NCBI GenBank assembly: GCA_021793095.1
Contig: JAJYTK010000074.1
Span: 1-5,823 of the forward strand
Length of the DNA stretch: 5,823 nucleotides
Direction: 5' to 3'
Source: Pseudomonadota bacterium
GTDB taxonomy: Bacteria > Pseudomonadota > Gammaproteobacteria > Burkholderiales > Burkholderiaceae_B
Shown: positions 1-5,152 of the stretch, one piece after another
Position numbering within the stretch: position 1 is the stretch's first letter
Layout of the letters: every line of letters starts with the position of its first letter
Position numbers and translations under genes: made by a program
Notes under the pieces: model-generated
What the model saw: the letters and a program-made list of their open reading frames with translations, nothing else
What the model was told of the DNA's origin: nothing
Databases searched by the model: none

Positions 1-1
1 G

Positions 2-376
2 GCCAGACATCCGCTAGCGCGTCTTTTCTATAATTTTGTGGGCACGTTGTCTGTTTCATTAGGCGTGCTCGGTATTTTCTTGCCGTTACTGCCAACGACC
101 CCGTTTCTATTGCTGGCGTTGGCTTGCTATATGCGTGGCTCTGAGCGCATGTCTGTTTGGATGCTTAATAACTCTTTGTTTGGCGAGCAGTTACGCAATT
201 TTCAAGTTAAAAAAGCCATTCCCAAACGCACCAAAATATGGGCGATCAGCCTGACTTGGGTGTCGCTGGCGGTGTCTGCTTGGATAATGCCGGTGGCTTG
301 GGCACGGCCTATTTTGATTCTGCCGGGTTTGTTTGTCACCATTTATCTTTGGCGCTATGACACCTTAGAGGAGTAG
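2..376 (+). CDS. DUF454/YbaN-type small inner-membrane protein, 5' partial
   Basis: The reading frame is open from the left edge, so the true start almost certainly lies outside the window. A GTG at 38 could be called as a start, but the codons before it encode LARLFYNF, which fits the usual N-terminal end of this family just ahead of the first hydrophobic segment. The family hallmark LPLLPTTPF follows. About three hydrophobic segments are visible: one around that motif, one at IWAISLTWVSLAVSAWIM and one at ARPILILPGLFVTIYLW, with a basic polar stretch (VKKAIPKRTK) between the first and second. The family consists of short (about 120-150 residue) inner-membrane proteins of unknown function, so no reaction is assigned. 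The protein ends with TAG at 374-376. It is on the same strand as the next gene but separated by 119 nt with a terminator-like repeat, so co-transcription is doubtful. Confidence 0.8.
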   Translation, partial: ARHPLARLFYNFVGTLSVSLGVLGIFLPLLPTTPFLLLALACYMRGSERMSVWMLNNSLFGEQLRNFQVKKAIPKRTKIWAISLTWVSLAVSAWIMPVAWARPILILPGLFVTIYLWRYDTLEE

Positions 377-416
377 TTCTTGAGTGCGGCTGACCCCAAG
401 GACGGAGGGGCGTCGT

Positions 417-482
417 TAAAAAACGCTAAGTTTTGTTTGAAAGCGGGTGCGCACATGCTAAAACTAAAGACAGCGTTTTTTA
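417..482 (+). terminator. Long inverted repeat with a T-run, terminator-like, between the DUF454 gene and the next gene
   Basis: TAAAAAACGCT at 417-427 is perfectly complementary to AGCGTTTTTTA at 472-482 (11 bp). Inside it, AGTTTT (429-434) can pair with AAAACT (460-465), and GTGCGCAC (447-454) is self-complementary. The six T residues at 476-481 pair with six A residues, as in many A...U terminators. The 44-nt loop is longer than in a textbook terminator, so an attenuator or a simple AT-rich repeat remains possible. It ends only 2 nt before the ribosome binding site of the next gene. Confidence 0.35.
437..464 (+). promoter_or_regulatory. Candidate sigma-70 promoter for the exported protein gene
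   Basis: TTGAAA at 437-442 matches the -35 consensus at 5 of 6 positions. It is followed after 16 bp by TAAAAC at 459-464 (4 of 6), preceded by TG at 456-457, which gives an extended -10 element. The predicted start is near 471, leaving a leader of about 25 nt. The promoter lies inside the 417-482 inverted repeat, so transcripts starting here would not contain the left arm. Confidence 0.35.
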
Positions 483-484
483 CT

Positions 485-489
485 AAGGG
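485..489 (+). promoter_or_regulatory. Ribosome binding site of the exported protein gene
   Basis: AAGGG lies 6 nt before the ATG at 496 and supports that start. It sits just after the right arm of the inverted repeat, so folding of that repeat could affect ribosome access. Confidence 0.6.
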
Positions 490-495
490 ATACTC

Positions 496-1497
496 ATGAA
501 AAATACATCGCCATTTGGTTTATTAGGCATCGCTGCTGTATCAGTCGCGGTCGCCTTTGGGACGAATGCTGTGGCTCAACCGGCTTCAGAGCAGGATACC
601 GACTTATCTTTTGTCAGCGCCGAGGGTTTTGAGCAGGTGGCATCCAGCGAAATGGATGACTGGTTTGACGAGTCTTGGTACCAGTCTGAGCGTTTCCCCG
701 GCATGAGTGCAGATTCGGTTTTTTTCCCCGATGCGCAAATGTCACCATTAGAGCGCGCGGTGTTGCTATTTGATTATCTAGAGGGGCCGTTGCCACATGC
801 GCGTTATCGTGTGCAGATGGGGACTGATTTCAGTTCTATGGGCGAGGCTGGGCAGGGGCCGATGGCTTTTATAGAGGTCACTCGTTTTAATTTAGGCCCT
901 ATGCTGCACGAGGATCTACAGGCCCAGTATGACCAGGTGGCTGAGCTCGAGGAGTTTGGCGAGGGGCCGCACGTGGCGCATCGTTTTGTTTTCACTCCTA
1001 TTCAGGGGATGAACGCCCATGTGGTGGCAGCGGCACGCAAAGAGCTTGACGATACACAGGCTGACCAACAAGAGTGTTTGGGGCAGGCTTGTATGAGCCT
1101 GGAATCCATAGAGGTGCGCGACGATGATTGGGAGATGATCGACCGCCCCGCAGGGCTTGAAGCCCAAGAGGATGCCGATGACACCCCATCCGCTACTGCC
1201 GATACCGCAGAGGGTATGAATGCCTCAGCAGCTGAGATCGTGGGCCAGCTGGCATTGGCCAGTATCGGCTCAGAATACGGTGAGCCTGTAGAAAGTGTTC
1301 AGGCCCCCGATCCCTATATAGAAATCGTGATATCCCAAGACATCACTGGCCAAGTGCCTGTGATGGAGGGGGTGTTTCATCAGGGCCACCTGATGGATGA
1401 TTCTATTTCAGATCTCTGGTATCGCTGGATACAGATAGAAGGCGGTGATCCTCAATGGGAGCGGCAGCTCGAGTTTCGTCGCCCTATGGGGCATTAG
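496..1497 (+). CDS. Exported acidic protein of unknown function
   Basis: I do not recognise this 333-residue protein. The N-terminus looks like a Sec signal peptide: a basic start (MKN), a hydrophobic core at about 8-21 and a likely signal peptidase I site after AVA at 25-27. There is no lipobox cysteine. The mature protein is strongly acidic, with Asp/Glu-rich stretches at 52-59, 149-156 and 204-230, and many aromatic residues. It has only two cysteines, Cys194 and Cys199 (ECLGQAC), which could form a disulfide in the periplasm. A low-complexity Asp/Thr/Ala stretch at about 222-242 looks like a linker, giving a layout of an N-terminal domain of about 180 residues, a linker and a C-terminal domain of about 90 residues. 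No enzymatic motif was recognised. The start is supported by a good ribosome binding site and immediate signal peptide. It converges on the tetR gene and is not in the paa operon, so a role in phenylacetate use is not implied. Confidence 0.8.
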   Translation: MKNTSPFGLLGIAAVSVAVAFGTNAVAQPASEQDTDLSFVSAEGFEQVASSEMDDWFDESWYQSERFPGMSADSVFFPDAQMSPLERAVLLFDYLEGPLPHARYRVQMGTDFSSMGEAGQGPMAFIEVTRFNLGPMLHEDLQAQYDQVAELEEFGEGPHVAHRFVFTPIQGMNAHVVAAARKELDDTQADQQECLGQACMSLESIEVRDDDWEMIDRPAGLEAQEDADDTPSATADTAEGMNASAAEIVGQLALASIGSEYGEPVESVQAPDPYIEIVISQDITGQVPVMEGVFHQGHLMDDSISDLWYRWIQIEGGDPQWERQLEFRRPMGH

Positions 1498-1507
1498 TCT
1501 GCATATC

Positions 1508-1535
1508 ACCGCTGGGCCAATAGTGGCCTAGCGGT
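1508..1535. terminator. Hairpin between convergent genes, probable bidirectional terminator
   Basis: Bases 1508-1519 pair with 1524-1535 to form a 12-bp stem (one G-T pair at 1514/1529) closed by the 4-base loop ATAG. It lies 10 nt after the stop of the exported-protein gene, and its right arm covers the tetR stop codon (1528-1530). Neither side has a T-run, so it is not a classic intrinsic terminator. Its position between converging genes still fits transcript end formation or 3'-end protection for both. Confidence 0.5.
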
Positions 1536-2139
1536 TGGTGATCCCTTTGACCCCTTCTAAAAATAAAGTGGTGCTGAGATCGGCATAATCTGAGCGCGAG
1601 ATGGGGCCGTTAGGCTTGAACCACATGTAGACCCAGTTGAGCATGCCAAAAAGAGACATGGTGACCGGCTTGAGCAACGGTTTTTCTTTATTTAGGTCTG
1701 GGTGGATGTCTTGGATCACATCCGAGATCAGACGCACAATTTTGCGCTCTATTTCATTGATTTCTTTGATTTTGTCATCAGGTAAAGAGCTGCGGCTATT
1801 GAGCTGCATTTGGTGTTTGTCATCTGCGTCTCGATAGCATTCTAGTATCTGGTGGACCAACCGCCGTAAACGTTCTTCGGGGGCGAGATCCTGTGTCTCA
1901 TTGGCTACTTTTTTGATGTCATCGTAGAGCTCATTTAAATGGCTGTAGATGATATCAAATATGAGCTCTGCTTTGCTGGGATAGTAGTGATAAAGCAGGG
2001 CCTTAGATACTTGGCTGCGTGCAGCAATTTGAGCCATCGACGCCTTTTCCATGCCTAGGTCGGCAAAGACCGCGGCGGCATTTTGACGGATATTTTGCTG
2101 CTTTTCTTCGTAATCAGCTGCACGTCGAGTTTGTACCAT
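1528..2139 (-). CDS. TetR-family transcriptional regulator, probable PaaR-like repressor of phenylacetate genes
   Basis: This 203-residue protein has the usual TetR length and layout. The N-terminal DNA-binding domain covers about residues 12-60, with the helix-turn-helix at about 35-54 (MAQIAARSQVSKALLYHYY, a pattern typical of the family). The C-terminal ligand-binding and dimerisation region (about 65-203) includes MLNWVYMWFKPNG at 166-178, as in TetR regulators of acyl-CoA catabolism. Its position next to paaK suggests it represses the paa genes and is released by a CoA intermediate, probably phenylacetyl-CoA as for known TetR-type PaaR proteins; this is inference from context. The probable target is the palindrome at 4952-4965. 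It follows paaK by 98 nt and may have its own promoter (TATAAT at 2180-2185). The ribosome binding site is weak: AGGA about 11-12 nt before the ATG. Family call is firm, the specific role less so. Confidence 0.85.
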   Translation of the reverse strand: MVQTRRAADYEEKQQNIRQNAAAVFADLGMEKASMAQIAARSQVSKALLYHYYPSKAELIFDIIYSHLNELYDDIKKVANETQDLAPEERLRRLVHQILECYRDADDKHQMQLNSRSSLPDDKIKEINEIERKIVRLISDVIQDIHPDLNKEKPLLKPVTMSLFGMLNWVYMWFKPNGPISRSDYADLSTTLFLEGVKGITNR

Positions 2140-2179
2140 AATAAAAACAATCCTAAATTCAGTTTTGCCACAGGGGCGT

Positions 2180-2185
2180 ATTATA
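2180..2185 (-). promoter_or_regulatory. -10 box (TATAAT) of a candidate tetR promoter
   Basis: The minus strand reads a perfect TATAAT here, about 41 nt before the tetR ATG, giving a predicted start near 2173. No good -35 hexamer is found at 16-18 bp upstream, so the promoter would be weak or depend on another factor. It would let the regulator be made apart from the paaG-paaI-paaK transcript. Confidence 0.35.
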
Positions 2186-2223
2186 CCTCACCCCCATCAG
2201 ACTCATGGCCCCAGAGGGTGAGG
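2186..2223 (-). repeat. Inverted repeat after paaK, possible hairpin
   Basis: CCTCACCC (2186-2193) and GGGTGAGG (2216-2223) are perfect 8-bp complementary arms, with a smaller nested pair CCAT/ATGG (2194-2197/2205-2208). On the minus strand the hairpin would form 14 nt after the paaK stop and just before the tetR -10 box. There is no T-run after it, so it is more likely an mRNA-end or processing hairpin than an intrinsic terminator, if it has any function. Confidence 0.3.
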
Positions 2224-2237
2224 AGGGTGCACCGCGT

Positions 2238-3542
2238 CTAATGGCGGTTGTCGACAATGCGCTTGGCCTTGCCTTCAGAGCGTTCAATAGACTCAGGCAG
2301 GCAAATTTCAATATGACAGTTAATGCCAACCGTATTGCGTATGTGATTGCGCAACTCGCGCGCGGCGGCATTGCGTGCATCATCGCTGCTATGGTCTGCT
2401 TGGCATTCGACGTGGACAATCATTTCATCCATTCGGCCGGCACGGCGCAGTTCTATCTGAAAATGTGGTGCTAGGGCATCGCATTTTAGGATCTGCTCTT
2501 CTATTTGTGTTGGAAAAACGTTGACCCCGCGCAGGATGATCATGTCGTCGCTGCGGCCAGTCACTTTTTCCATGCGCCTCATGGTGCGCGCAGTACCGGG
2601 TAGTAAACGGCTCAGATCACGGGTGCGGTAACGGACCATGGGTAGCCCTTCTTTGGTGAGCGTTGTAAAGACAAGCTCACCCAACTCGCCGTCTGGCAGG
2701 GTTTCGCCTGTCTCGGGATCAATGATTTCGGGCAAGAAGTGATCCTCCCAAACATGTAAGCCGTCTTTGGTTTCTACACATTCATTGGCCACACCGGGGC
2801 CAATAATTTCGGACAAGCCATAAATATCGACGGCATCCATATCAAAGGCCTCTTCTATTTCTTGGCGCATGGCGTTGGTCCAGGGCTCCGCCCCAAAAAT
2901 ACCCACACGCAGAGAGGATGCGCGCGGGTCCAGCCCCTGTTTCTTAAACTCATCCAAAATAGACAGCATATAAGAGGGGGTGACCATGATAATGCTGGGA
3001 CTAAAGTCCTGCATGAGCATTACTTGGCGTGCTGTCATACCGCCCGAGATAGGAACCACGGTGCAGCCTAATTTTTCGCCGCCATAATGGGCCCCGAGTC
3101 CGCCAGTAAACAGCCCATACCCATAGGCGTTATGCAGGATATCACCGGGTCGGCCGCCGGCCGCGCGGATGCTACGCGCCATGACCGTGGCCCAGACATC
3201 AATATCATTGGCAGTGTAGCCAACGATAATGGGCTTGCCGGTGGTGCCCGATGAGGCATGCACCCGCACCAGCTCTTCGCGTGGGGTGGCAAACATGCCA
3301 AATGGGTACGTATTGCGCAGATCTTCTTTGGTGGTAAAAGGAAATAGCGATAGATCAGATAACTGTTTTAAATCTGATGGATGCACTCCTTTTTCATCAA
3401 AGCGCTGCTTATAAAAAGGCGAGTTGTCGTAGGCATGCTGCAAAGACCAGCGCAGACGTTCGAGCTGCAATGCGCGAATTTCATCTACAGATGCCGTTTC
3501 TATGGGTTCGAGCTCTGCTGTGGCGCGTTCGAGATGTTTCAT
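2238..3542 (-). CDS. paaK: Phenylacetate-CoA ligase PaaK
   Basis: PaaK is a cytoplasmic AMP-forming ligase that converts phenylacetate, ATP and CoA to phenylacetyl-CoA, the entry step of the pathway. The 434 residues match the normal PaaK length (about 430-440). Visible features are the short PaaK N-terminus; the phosphate-binding loop HASSGTTGKP at 95-104, preceding the substrate-pocket region; the adenine-site motif YGLSE at 241-245; RYRTRD at 304-309; the hinge segment GRSDDMIILRG at 329-339; and the C-terminal lysine-containing EGKAKR at 423-428, which holds the adenylation lysine in this superfamily. The ATG is preceded by GGAGG at 7 nt, a strong ribosome binding site. No key motif is missing. 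It follows paaI by 74 nt in the same direction, so it is probably the third gene of the paaG-paaI-paaK unit. The spacer is AT-rich and has no clear promoter. Confidence 0.95.
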   Translation of the reverse strand: MKHLERATAELEPIETASVDEIRALQLERLRWSLQHAYDNSPFYKQRFDEKGVHPSDLKQLSDLSLFPFTTKEDLRNTYPFGMFATPREELVRVHASSGTTGKPIIVGYTANDIDVWATVMARSIRAAGGRPGDILHNAYGYGLFTGGLGAHYGGEKLGCTVVPISGGMTARQVMLMQDFSPSIIMVTPSYMLSILDEFKKQGLDPRASSLRVGIFGAEPWTNAMRQEIEEAFDMDAVDIYGLSEIIGPGVANECVETKDGLHVWEDHFLPEIIDPETGETLPDGELGELVFTTLTKEGLPMVRYRTRDLSRLLPGTARTMRRMEKVTGRSDDMIILRGVNVFPTQIEEQILKCDALAPHFQIELRRAGRMDEMIVHVECQADHSSDDARNAAARELRNHIRNTVGINCHIEICLPESIERSEGKAKRIVDNRH

Positions 3543-3616
3543 GATAGTTCCTCCACAGGTGGCGTACTGCCAAACAAATAAAATATAAAAATAATTTAGG
3601 CTGTGATTACCTAGCG

Positions 3617-4063
3617 CTAGTCTTCTAAAAGAGCGCCTTTGATGGTGCGCGATAAACCTCTGAAATACGCCACCGGTGCACCATCTTGGTTGGTGATTTC
3701 TACATCATAAATACCGCTACGCCCTTGGCGGCTGACCTCTTTGCCCGTAGCGGTTAAAAAGTCATCGGCAAATGCCGGTGCAATAAATGTGATGTTGCAG
3801 TGCTGAGCCACCGTACGTTGGTTGTAGGTGTTGCAGGCAAAAGCAAAACAAGAATCCGCCAAGGTAAACAAATAGCCGCCATGGCAGGTGTTGTGACCAT
3901 TCACCATGTCACGTGTCACGCGCATGGTGAGCGTTGCGGCGCCCGGGCTGACTGAAACAATCTCCATGCCGAGCTTTTGGGTGGCCGCATCGTCCTCCCA
4001 CATGGTTTGGGCACACTGCTCTGCCAGGGGTTGAGGGGCGAGAGGGGTTTGGGGGGTAGTCAT
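3617..4063 (-). CDS. paaI: Hotdog-fold acyl-CoA thioesterase PaaI
   Basis: PaaI hydrolyses phenylacetyl-CoA and ring-hydroxylated or other blocked CoA intermediates, recovering CoA when the pathway stalls. The 148 residues fit the family (about 140). The hotdog-fold core is clear: MVNGHNTCHGG at 53-63 followed by LFTLADSCFAFACN at 65-78. Asp70 aligns with the catalytic aspartate, Asn55 or Asn58 and His61-Gly62 form the rest of the active-site signature, and RSGIYDVEI at 115-123 lies in the C-terminal strands. The ATG is 3 nt after the paaG stop codon, so translation is probably coupled; a GGGAG sequence inside the end of paaG lies about 11 nt upstream. It is followed by paaK. Confidence 0.93.
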   Translation of the reverse strand: MTTPQTPLAPQPLAEQCAQTMWEDDAATQKLGMEIVSVSPGAATLTMRVTRDMVNGHNTCHGGYLFTLADSCFAFACNTYNQRTVAQHCNITFIAPAFADDFLTATGKEVSRQGRSGIYDVEITNQDGAPVAYFRGLSRTIKGALLED

Positions 4064-4066
4064 GGC

Positions 4067-4870
4067 CTATTCACTCCCTGTGAAATTGGGTTTTCTTTTT
4101 TCTAAAAAGGCCTGTACGCCTTCTTGGAAGTCGCGACTAAAGCCGGCGCGGCGCTGGAATGCCTTTTCGAGCTCGAGCTGATCATTGAGGCTCTGTGTGC
4201 TGGCCGCATGTATTGCCTGTTTGGTCAATCCGAAGCTAAAGGTGGGCCCTTGGGCGAGCTCGATCGCGAGTTGATGAGCGGTTTCCAGTAGTTGGTCATC
4301 CTCGGTGACCTGCCAGATCAGCCCCCACTGTTGGGCTTTTTCAGCGCTGACCGGTTCGGCCGTCAGGGCCAGAGCCATTGCCCGAGCAGGCCCAATTAAA
4401 TGAGGCAAAAACCAAGTGCTACCCGAGTCAGGGATCAGGCCAATTTTGGCAAAGGCTTGTATGAATTTTGCAGAACGGGCGGCAAAAACAATATCGCAAG
4501 CCAAGGCCAAACTCACGCCGGCGCCAGCAGCGACGCCATTAACCGCGCAGATGACAGGCTTGGGCAATTGGGTGATTTTACGGATGAGCGGGTTGTAGTA
4601 TTTTTCGATGGTCTGACCCAGATCTGGGTCATAGTCTTTGTGCTCGGGTGATTGCTCACTCAGATCCTGACCGGCACAAAAACCGCGACCATTGCCGGTC
4701 AGTAGGACGGCACGTACATCCGTATTTTGTGCGCGATCAAATGCACGCTGCAATGCTTGATGCATGGACGCATTGAGTGAGTTCAATGCGTCTGGGCGAT
4801 TGAGCGTGATGTGTAGCACCCCCTCGGCGAGGTGGGTATTAATTTCAGACGAAGCGGGCTGACTGCACAC
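4067..4870 (-). CDS. paaG: Ring-1,2-epoxyphenylacetyl-CoA isomerase PaaG (enoyl-CoA hydratase/isomerase family)
   Basis: PaaG opens the epoxide made by the PaaABCDE oxygenase to give the seven-membered oxepin-CoA, and also shifts double bonds later in the beta-oxidation steps. The 267 residues match the crotonase-fold family. NRPDALNSLN at 24-33, GRGFCAGQDLSE at 61-72 and KPVICAVNGVAAGAG at 104-118 carry the oxyanion hole and CoA-binding loops. Asp148 in GLIPDSGSTW corresponds to the catalytic aspartate of PaaG, and the place usually taken by a hydratase glutamate is not glutamate, which favours PaaG over PaaF. The C-terminal QAFLEKRKPNFTG is also PaaG-like. It starts with GTG at 4868-4870; TAGGAGGG just upstream ends 5 nt before it and decides this start. 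It is the first gene of the minus-strand operon. Confidence 0.93.
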   Translation of the reverse strand: MCSQPASSEINTHLAEGVLHITLNRPDALNSLNASMHQALQRAFDRAQNTDVRAVLLTGNGRGFCAGQDLSEQSPEHKDYDPDLGQTIEKYYNPLIRKITQLPKPVICAVNGVAAGAGVSLALACDIVFAARSAKFIQAFAKIGLIPDSGSTWFLPHLIGPARAMALALTAEPVSAEKAQQWGLIWQVTEDDQLLETAHQLAIELAQGPTFSFGLTKQAIHAASTQSLNDQLELEKAFQRRAGFSRDFQEGVQAFLEKRKPNFTGSE

Positions 4871-4882
4871 GTTGTCCCTCCT
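4871..4882 (-). promoter_or_regulatory. Strong ribosome binding site for the GTG-started paaG
   Basis: The minus strand reads TAGGAGGG followed by ACAAC and GTG. This near-ideal Shine-Dalgarno sequence offsets the weaker start codon, and no ATG in frame fits better. Confidence 0.75.
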
Positions 4883-4939
4883 AAAGTGTTAGCCAAAATA
4901 AATCTAATAACCAAGCGATGCGGCCGGGTTAGGGTTCTC

Positions 4940-4968
4940 ACTATTGTGCAAACCGTCCGGTCGGTCAA
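4940..4968 (-). promoter_or_regulatory. Candidate promoter of the paaG-paaI-paaK operon
   Basis: On the minus strand TTGACC (4963-4968, 5 of 6 to the -35 consensus) is separated by 17 bp from AATAGT (4940-4945, 4 of 6 to the -10). Transcription would start near 4933, leaving a leader of about 63 nt. The spacer contains the palindrome at 4952-4965, the typical place for a repressor site. Confidence 0.55.
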
Positions 4969-4972
4969 TAAT
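4944..4972 (+). promoter_or_regulatory. Candidate promoter of paaN, overlapping the paaG promoter
   Basis: On the plus strand TTGTGC (4944-4949, 3 of 6) is followed after 17 bp by AATAAT (4967-4972, 5 of 6 to TATAAT). The predicted start is about 4979-4980. It lies face to face with the minus-strand promoter over the same DNA, with the same palindrome in its spacer. The -35 match is weak, and no clearly better paaN promoter was found closer to the gene. Confidence 0.4.
4952..4965. promoter_or_regulatory. Palindromic operator, probable site of the TetR-family regulator
   Basis: ACCGTCCGGTCGGT is a 14-bp inverted repeat with a single non-matching pair (T4956/T4961). Short GC-rich palindromes of this size are typical TetR-family operators, and TetR-type PaaR repressors are known to bind inverted repeats in paa promoters. 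It lies between the -35 and -10 boxes of both divergent promoters. No second copy was seen elsewhere in the window, including in front of tetR. Assignment to this regulator is inference. Confidence 0.6.
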
Positions 4973-4980
4973 GGTTATGA

Positions 4981-5115
4981 GCTTAACACCTAGAGGCATT
5001 TTTGGGATGTTTGGCAGTTGCCAGATTCGATAGCGTCCAATTATTTTTAGTCGATTCTGTGCAATTTACGCTATTAGGGTTCTTACCCACATCACCTGTG
5101 CGATAGGTGTTAAGC
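4981..5115 (+). repeat. Perfect 12-bp inverted repeat with nested helices in the paaN leader
   Basis: GCTTAACACCTA (4981-4992) is exactly complementary to TAGGTGTTAAGC (5104-5115). The enclosed 111 nt contain TGGCA/TGCCA (5012-5016/5019-5023), ATAGCGT/ACGCTAT (5030-5036/5068-5074) and GGGT/ACCC with a 4-nt loop (5077-5080/5085-5088). As RNA this would be a multi-branched structure closed by a long stem, starting at the predicted 5' end of the paaN transcript. An alternative hairpin CACCT/AGGTG (5093-5097/5105-5109) would compete with the closing stem. I recognise no known riboswitch or ncRNA family. The arms could instead be paired protein-binding sites. Confidence 0.5.
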
Positions 5116-5141
5116 CACGCATTAGACACTTTTCACCAGAC

Positions 5142-5146
5142 AAAGG
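5142..5146 (+). promoter_or_regulatory. Ribosome binding site of paaN, possibly paired
   Basis: AAAGG lies 6 nt before the ATG at 5153 and supports that start. Bases 5128-5133 (ACTTTT) can pair with 5142-5147 (AAAGGT, one G-T pair) across an 8-nt loop, which would partly hide the site. The hairpin is short and weak. Confidence 0.55.
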
Positions 5147-5152
5147 TTTTTC

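Noticed and set aside
916..1167. Minus-strand open frames inside the exported-protein gene (also 614-796, 804-995, 998-1189, 1002-1184)
   Set aside because: They lie wholly within a longer frame with signal peptide and ribosome binding site, overlap each other, and show no family features.
2159..2474. Frames overlapping the end of paaK on both strands (2159-2419 minus, 2205-2474 plus)
   Set aside because: The PaaK C-terminus is intact in its own frame here; these are shadow frames with no recognisable protein.
3543..3616. Internal promoter in the AT-rich spacer between paaI and paaK
   Set aside because: AT-rich tracts give TATATT-like hexamers, but no properly spaced -35 was found, so this is not called.
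3611..3620. Perfect palindrome CTAGCGCTAG over the paaI stop codon
   Set aside because: It would form only a 3-bp stem with a 4-nt loop and no T-run follows; it is probably chance.
4347..4366. CTGACCGGTTCGGCCGTCAG inside paaG as a second operator
   Set aside because: Only the outer 5-bp arms match well; the core differs from the 4952-4965 palindrome and the sequence encodes normal PaaG residues.
5012..5023. TGGCAGTTGCCA as part of a sigma-54 promoter
   Set aside because: The GG and GC elements of a -24/-12 promoter are not at the needed spacing; it is better read as a small palindrome or hairpin.
4981..5115. Small transposable element (MITE) with 12-bp terminal repeats
   Set aside because: No target-site duplication flanks the arms (ATGA before, CACG after), and no second copy is present. 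The position at the paaN transcript start fits a regulatory role better.
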